From Acidobacteriota bacterium (lineage in GTDB: Bacteria; Acidobacteriota; Thermoanaerobaculia; Gp7-AA8), in the NCBI GenBank assembly GCA_019244185.1, contig JAFATB010000014.1, positions 375,587 to 439,586 on the forward strand: DNA of 64,000 nt. The letters are read 5' to 3'. The translations under genes were made by a program, and so were the position numbers. Within the stretch, counting starts at the first letter, position 1. Every line of letters starts with the position of its first letter. Positions 60,867-64,000 of this stretch are shown here, piece by piece. The notes beneath the pieces were generated by a model. The model did no database searches. It was not told where the DNA came from and was given only the letters and a program-made list of their open reading frames with translations.

Positions 60867-61501
60867 TCCGGGATCTCCGCGATGATGGTCAGCGCGACTT
60901 TCGGTTTGTCGCCGACCTTCACCCGGATCTCCGCGTTTGGCGGGAGGAACACGTCGACGCGCGAGCCGAACTTGATCATGCCCACGCGTTCGCCGCGCGC
61001 GACCTCGTCGCCTTCTTTTTTGTCGAAGACGATGCGCCGCGCGAGGAGCCCCGCGATCTGCTTGAACGCCAGCGTCGCGCCGCGGCCGTCGGTCATCACG
61101 ATGAGGTTCTGCTCGTTGTCGGTCGACGACTTGTGCGACATCGCCGGGATCTTCTTGCCCGCGCTGTAGCGGTAATGAACGATGCGGCCCGTGATCGGCG
61201 CGCGATTCACATGCACGTCGAAAACGGACATAAAGATGCTGACCTGTTTCGTGAGGCCGGGCCAGATCTCGCCGTCGGGGATGTCTTTGATCAGGACGAC
61301 CGTGCCGTCGGCGGGGGAGAGCACGTCGACGTGCCGCTCGGAGCCGGCGCGGTGCGGGTCACGGAAGAAGTTGATGAGGAACGCCGCGAGGAGTCCCAGG
61401 ACGATCGCAGCGACGTACCACTGCGTCAGCAGCGCCAGCGCCGCCAGGATGATTACCGGGATGATGAAGATCCATCCCTCGGGCGCAAATCGCAACCGCA
61501 T
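60863..61501 (-). CDS. psd: Phosphatidylserine decarboxylase proenzyme
   Basis: 212 residues, the short archaeal/Bacillus-like class. It self-cleaves at the GS of KFGSRVD (179-180) to create a pyruvoyl group and turns phosphatidylserine into phosphatidylethanolamine. N-terminal membrane helices (about 10-45), then LSPADGTVV and HVNRAPI. First gene of the psd-pssA-USG-bcp operon, with TAACAT 7 bases upstream. Confidence 0.94.
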   Translation of the reverse strand: MRLRFAPEGWIFIIPVIILAALALLTQWYVAAIVLGLLAAFLINFFRDPHRAGSERHVDVLSPADGTVVLIKDIPDGEIWPGLTKQVSIFMSVFDVHVNRAPITGRIVHYRYSAGKKIPAMSHKSSTDNEQNLIVMTDGRGATLAFKQIAGLLARRIVFDKKEGDEVARGERVGMIKFGSRVDVFLPPNAEIRVKVGDKPKVALTIIAEIPE

Positions 61502-61508
61502 CGCGCGG

Positions 61509-61514
61509 ATGTTA
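61509..61514 (-). promoter_or_regulatory. -10-like box TAACAT before psd
   Basis: On the minus strand TAACAT ends 7 bases before the psd ATG, with no ribosome-binding site. Confidence 0.4.
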
Positions 61515-61556
61515 TGCAAAGCGAGTTCCGTTGGGAAGCGGAATGCCTTGAAACAC

Positions 61557-61586
61557 GACGAGCCGCGAGAAGAATCGCGGCTCGTC
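61557..61586 (-). terminator. Putative terminator of the DUF465 gene
   Basis: A 12-bp perfect stem (GACGAGCCGCGA, 61557-61568, with its complement 61575-61586) and 6-base loop lie about 60 bases past the DUF465 stop. On the minus strand only GTGTTTC follows, so termination may be partial; the hairpin also sits upstream of the psd promoter box. Confidence 0.6.
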
Positions 61587-61647
61587 TGGCGGATGTCAGG
61601 TTGTGACTGCGGATGTGATGGCGGGGCCGGCGCGTGCCGCGCGGGTC

Positions 61648-61887
61648 TTACGCGACCGCGTGCTGGCCGGCTTCGTACGAGCGCATGCGCTCGGCCATCT
61701 GGTCCTTCAGGTGGAGCTTCCGCTTCTTCAAATGTTTCTCTTCGATCTCTTCGTCGTTCGTGATGTCGCTCTTGGTCGTCAGCTCGTGCAGCCGGTGCTC
61801 GCATTGGCGATGCTCTTCGGCCCACTGCCGGAACTCGGGATCCTGATCGGCGAGAATGTTTTGAATGTCAGCGGTCTGATTCGACAT
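61648..61887 (-). CDS. Small DUF465 (YdcH-like) protein
   Basis: 79 residues, highly charged and helical, with the pattern DPEFRQWAEEHRQCEHRLHEL...DEEIEEKHLKKRKLHLKDQM, which matches DUF465/YdcH proteins (small coiled-coil hairpins of unknown role). The ATG at 61887 has a strong GGAGGAG 7 bases upstream and a real leader (TAAAAT at 61927-61932), unlike the leaderless genes nearby. Confidence 0.88.
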   Translation of the reverse strand: MSNQTADIQNILADQDPEFRQWAEEHRQCEHRLHELTTKSDITNDEEIEEKHLKKRKLHLKDQMAERMRSYEAGQHAVA

Positions 61888-61926
61888 CGATGGTCTCCTC
61901 CTTCGAAGTTCCAATCCGCGAGCAGA

Positions 61927-61932
61927 ATTTTA
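61927..61932 (-). promoter_or_regulatory. -10-like box TAAAAT before the DUF465 gene
   Basis: On the minus strand TAAAAT lies 39 bases before the ATG, giving a leader of about 32 bases that holds GGAGGAG. Confidence 0.5.
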
Positions 61933-62001
61933 GCACTCCGCTTGCCAACCGGCGGCGGTTTCGGGCGCGCGTTCAAGTTGTGATGCGTCAGTGACTTGCC
62001 C

Positions 62002-62007
62002 TATGAT
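62002..62007 (+). promoter_or_regulatory. -10-like box TATGAT before the GT39 gene
   Basis: TATGAT ends 8 bases before the ATG at 62016. TTGTGA lies 18 bases upstream of it (61978-61983) as a possible -35. Confidence 0.5.
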
Positions 62008-62015
62008 CCGCGCCG

Positions 62016-63512
62016 ATGCCGCGCGCTGCCGCGATCGCTCTGGCGATCGTCGTCGTCTCTGTCTTTCTCTCGCCGCTGCAGCGCGAGCTGTACGTCGGCG
62101 ACGAGACGAAGTACACGGAAGTCGTGCGCGAGATGCGCGCGGGCTCGTTCTTTCTGCCGACGCTGAACGGCACGCCGTTCACGCACAAGCCGCCGCTGCA
62201 TTTCTGGCTCGTCGATCTGCTCACCTATCCGTTCGGCGTCTACTCGATCTGGCCGTTCGTGCTGCCGTCGCTCGCCGCATTCGTGCTGCTGCTCTGGCTG
62301 ATGCATCGGATGGCGGGACCGCTCGCCGCGTTCGTCTGTGGGACGTCGCTGATGTTATGGGGCTCGGCGCAGACCGCGCGCATGGACGTGAGCTTCACGG
62401 CGCTCCTCGCGCTCGCGGCGTGGATGGTGGAGCGTTTCTTCGCCGGCGAACGACGCGCGCTGCTGATTGCCGCGATTGCGACCGGGCTCGCGTTTCTGGT
62501 GAAAGGTCCGATGGCACCCGTGATCGTGATCGCACTGTTTGCGTTCGAAGCGCTGCGCCGCCGCGGCGCGCCGCGCGGCAACTACGCGCTCGCCGTCGCG
62601 ATCATATTGGTCATTCCGCTGCTGTGGCTCGTGCCCGCGGTGATGATCGGCGGCGAGCCGTTCTGGCGCGAGATCTTCTACAAGCAGACCGTCGGCCGCG
62701 CCGTCGGCGCATGGGTGCACCGTTCGCCGCCGTGGTTCTACATCGTGCGCGCGCCGGCGACGCTCGCGCCGTGGTTCTTTCTGCTGATCGCGTCGATCGT
62801 GGCCATTTACAAACGCCGCGACGAGCGGGGGAAGTTCGCCGTGAGCTGGATCCTCGCCGTGCTCGTGCCGTACACGGTGCTCTCGTCGAAGCTCGACGTC
62901 TACATGATCGCCATGCTGCCCGCGGTGGCGCTGGCGATCGCGCGCGGCGCGGAGGAGCTGTGGGGCAAGCGCGCGAATCTCGTGATGCTCGGCGTGTTCG
63001 CGCTGGCGGGGATCGCCGGCTTCGTCGTGCACGGGAAAGGCCCGGACGGCGCGCTCCTGGCGCTGCCGCGCGTGCGCGTGCTCTTCGCGTTGCTCGTGTT
63101 GCTTTCATTCGCGGCGATCGTCGTGACGCTGCGCTCGACGCTGACGATGTCGACGTTCGCCACGGGACTCGTGCCGGTGCTCGCGTTCGCGTACGCGGCC
63201 GTCGCGCTGACGCCGCTCGCGAACGACCTCGCGTCGACGCGGCCGCTCGTCAATGCCCTGCTGCGCGCGCATGTGGCACCCGAGGATGCGGCGCTGTACG
63301 TTTGTCCGCATTTGTGGGTGCGGGACATGCCGCCGGCGCTCGCACGTGCGAGACAGGTCGACACGGACGATCTGCGCGCGCTGCATCCGCCGCCGCGGCT
63401 GATCGTCGCGCGCCGCAAAGATGCGGACGCGATCGCGGACGTGCTGCGCGGCTATCACAAGGTCGACGAGCTGCGGATGATCGGAAAGTGGTTCGACGTC
63501 TATGAGCGCTGA
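62016..63512 (+). CDS. GT39/ArnT-like membrane glycosyltransferase
   Basis: 498 residues with about ten membrane helices. The first periplasmic loop has YVGDETKYTEVVREM, where Asp29-Glu30 fit the catalytic acidic pair of GT39/ArnT/PMT enzymes, and FTHKPPLHFWLVD follows as in ArnT-like proteins. It would transfer a sugar from a polyprenyl-phosphate donor to lipid A, protein or glycan on the periplasmic side. The soluble C-terminus (about 420-498) lacks known motifs. Overlaps the next gene by 11 bases. Confidence 0.88.
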   Translation: MPRAAAIALAIVVVSVFLSPLQRELYVGDETKYTEVVREMRAGSFFLPTLNGTPFTHKPPLHFWLVDLLTYPFGVYSIWPFVLPSLAAFVLLLWLMHRMAGPLAAFVCGTSLMLWGSAQTARMDVSFTALLALAAWMVERFFAGERRALLIAAIATGLAFLVKGPMAPVIVIALFAFEALRRRGAPRGNYALAVAIILVIPLLWLVPAVMIGGEPFWREIFYKQTVGRAVGAWVHRSPPWFYIVRAPATLAPWFFLLIASIVAIYKRRDERGKFAVSWILAVLVPYTVLSSKLDVYMIAMLPAVALAIARGAEELWGKRANLVMLGVFALAGIAGFVVHGKGPDGALLALPRVRVLFALLVLLSFAAIVVTLRSTLTMSTFATGLVPVLAFAYAAVALTPLANDLASTRPLVNALLRAHVAPEDAALYVCPHLWVRDMPPALARARQVDTDDLRALHPPPRLIVARRKDADAIADVLRGYHKVDELRMIGKWFDVYER

Positions 63513-64000
63513 TCCGCTGGCGCGCAAACGCCGCCTCGCCGCCGCCGCGTTCGTCGCGCTGCTCGTGCTGTCCGTGTTCTGGCCGTCGCCCGTCGTCTCC
63601 GTGAACCGCCTCTGGTTCGGCGCTCCGCTCCCCGTCGACGAGCTCTCGTTCCTCGGCCGCGAGGCGCCGTCATGGGACATCGCGTTCTGGTGCATCGCCG
63701 GACTGCTGCTGCTCGCCATCGTGCAAACCAGTGACGCCGCCGCCGACGCGCGCGAGCCGCTCACGCAAGTGCGCGCGCTCCGCTTCGATCGCGCGCTCAT
63801 CGGCCGCGCCTGCATCGGACTCGCGCTCGGCGCCATCGCCACGCTGCTCGTCTGGCGCTTCGCCGACGCCGCGGGCCTGGCGTGCGCGGAAGGCGTGCAG
63901 TCCGACTGGAGCGAGGCCTTCGTCCGCATCCTCAACCGCCTCGGCGGCGGCATGAACCCCGTGCTCGTCGTCGCCTTTTTCCTCGTCGCCGGTACGGCGT
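63502..64000 (+). CDS. Membrane protein, N-terminal part (open at the window end)
   Basis: At least 166 residues; the frame has no stop before the end of the window. It begins MSADPLARKRRLAAAAFVALL with a first membrane helix (about 12-28), a second after a periplasmic loop (about 60-72), a third (about 103-117) and the start of a fourth. The loop lengths resemble PAP2-type phosphatases, but the phosphatase motifs would lie beyond the window. It overlaps the GT39 gene and is likely co-expressed. Confidence 0.65.
   Translation, partial: MSADPLARKRRLAAAAFVALLVLSVFWPSPVVSVNRLWFGAPLPVDELSFLGREAPSWDIAFWCIAGLLLLAIVQTSDAAADAREPLTQVRALRFDRALIGRACIGLALGAIATLLVWRFADAAGLACAEGVQSDWSEAFVRILNRLGGGMNPVLVVAFFLVAGTA

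Noticed and set aside
1..64000. CRISPR arrays, insertion sequences, prophage, tRNA or rRNA genes
   Set aside because: I found no spaced direct repeats, transposase or integrase motifs, phage genes or cloverleaf-like sequence; gaps are all under 300 bases.

Overview
The window is about 64 kb of dense, very GC-rich bacterial chromosome. It holds roughly 65 protein genes, no gap longer than 300 bases, and no rRNA, tRNA, CRISPR array, insertion sequence or prophage that I could find. The cell is a diderm: there are lipoproteins, a LolB-like carrier, a LolC/E-type permease, a Tat-exported phosphatase and many Sec-exported proteins. DUF4388/PATAN, MXAN_5187-type, TPR, FG-GAP and gluzincin-propeller proteins, with a two-subunit 2-oxoacid:ferredoxin oxidoreductase and SelA, fit a soil-type Acidobacteriota genome. 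That placement is inference; no marker gene fixes it.

Layout. 1-7332: an exopolysaccharide or O-antigen operon with a partial membrane protein, three GT2 and two GT4 glycosyltransferases (mostly with overlapping ends), and the membrane enzyme that loads the first sugar onto undecaprenyl phosphate. 7342-16392: a PLP decarboxylase, recQ, a nucleotidyltransferase-like protein with RNase D, trxB, a small secreted protein, an M23 murein hydrolase with a canonical promoter and terminator, then a dCMP-deaminase/tsaB/rimI operon. 16396-25556: a lipoprotein/LolC/aminotransferase operon, a TPR/MXAN_5187 pair, selA, plsC, a BACON-like secreted protein and an MBL hydrolase. 25593-28681: two paralogous AraC regulators flanking a frameshifted DUF2785 gene and a thioesterase. 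28730-36066: a TPR/FG-GAP protein, PhoD, KorAB and a small zinc-ribbon protein. 36089-43853: a DUF4388/TPR protein, a TPR/lipoprotein/ispE operon, a hotdog-protein/TetR operon with a visible operator, a beta-lactamase-fold hydrolase and a PyrE-like enzyme. 43863-49838: an isoaspartyl peptidase head-to-head with a secreted gluzincin-propeller/DUF1835/hydrolase operon. 49846-55586: recO, a SirB1-like protein, a fused aroDE, trpE, a DUF4230 protein and purC. 55650-64000: a secreted protein, an aminotransferase with a YiiX-like peptidase, a psd/pssA/USG-1-like/bcp operon, a DUF465 protein, and a GT39 gene followed by a partial membrane protein.

The most striking feature is not a gene. About fifteen genes that appear to begin transcription units have a -10-like hexamer (usually TANNNT) ending only 6-10 bases before the start codon, with no ribosome-binding site. 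Transcription should start on, or within a few bases of, the start codon, which points to widespread leaderless mRNAs. A second class of genes has strong Shine-Dalgarno sites and real 5' leaders. This pattern also supports a TTG start for one aminotransferase and exposes an interlocked divergent promoter between recO and its neighbour.
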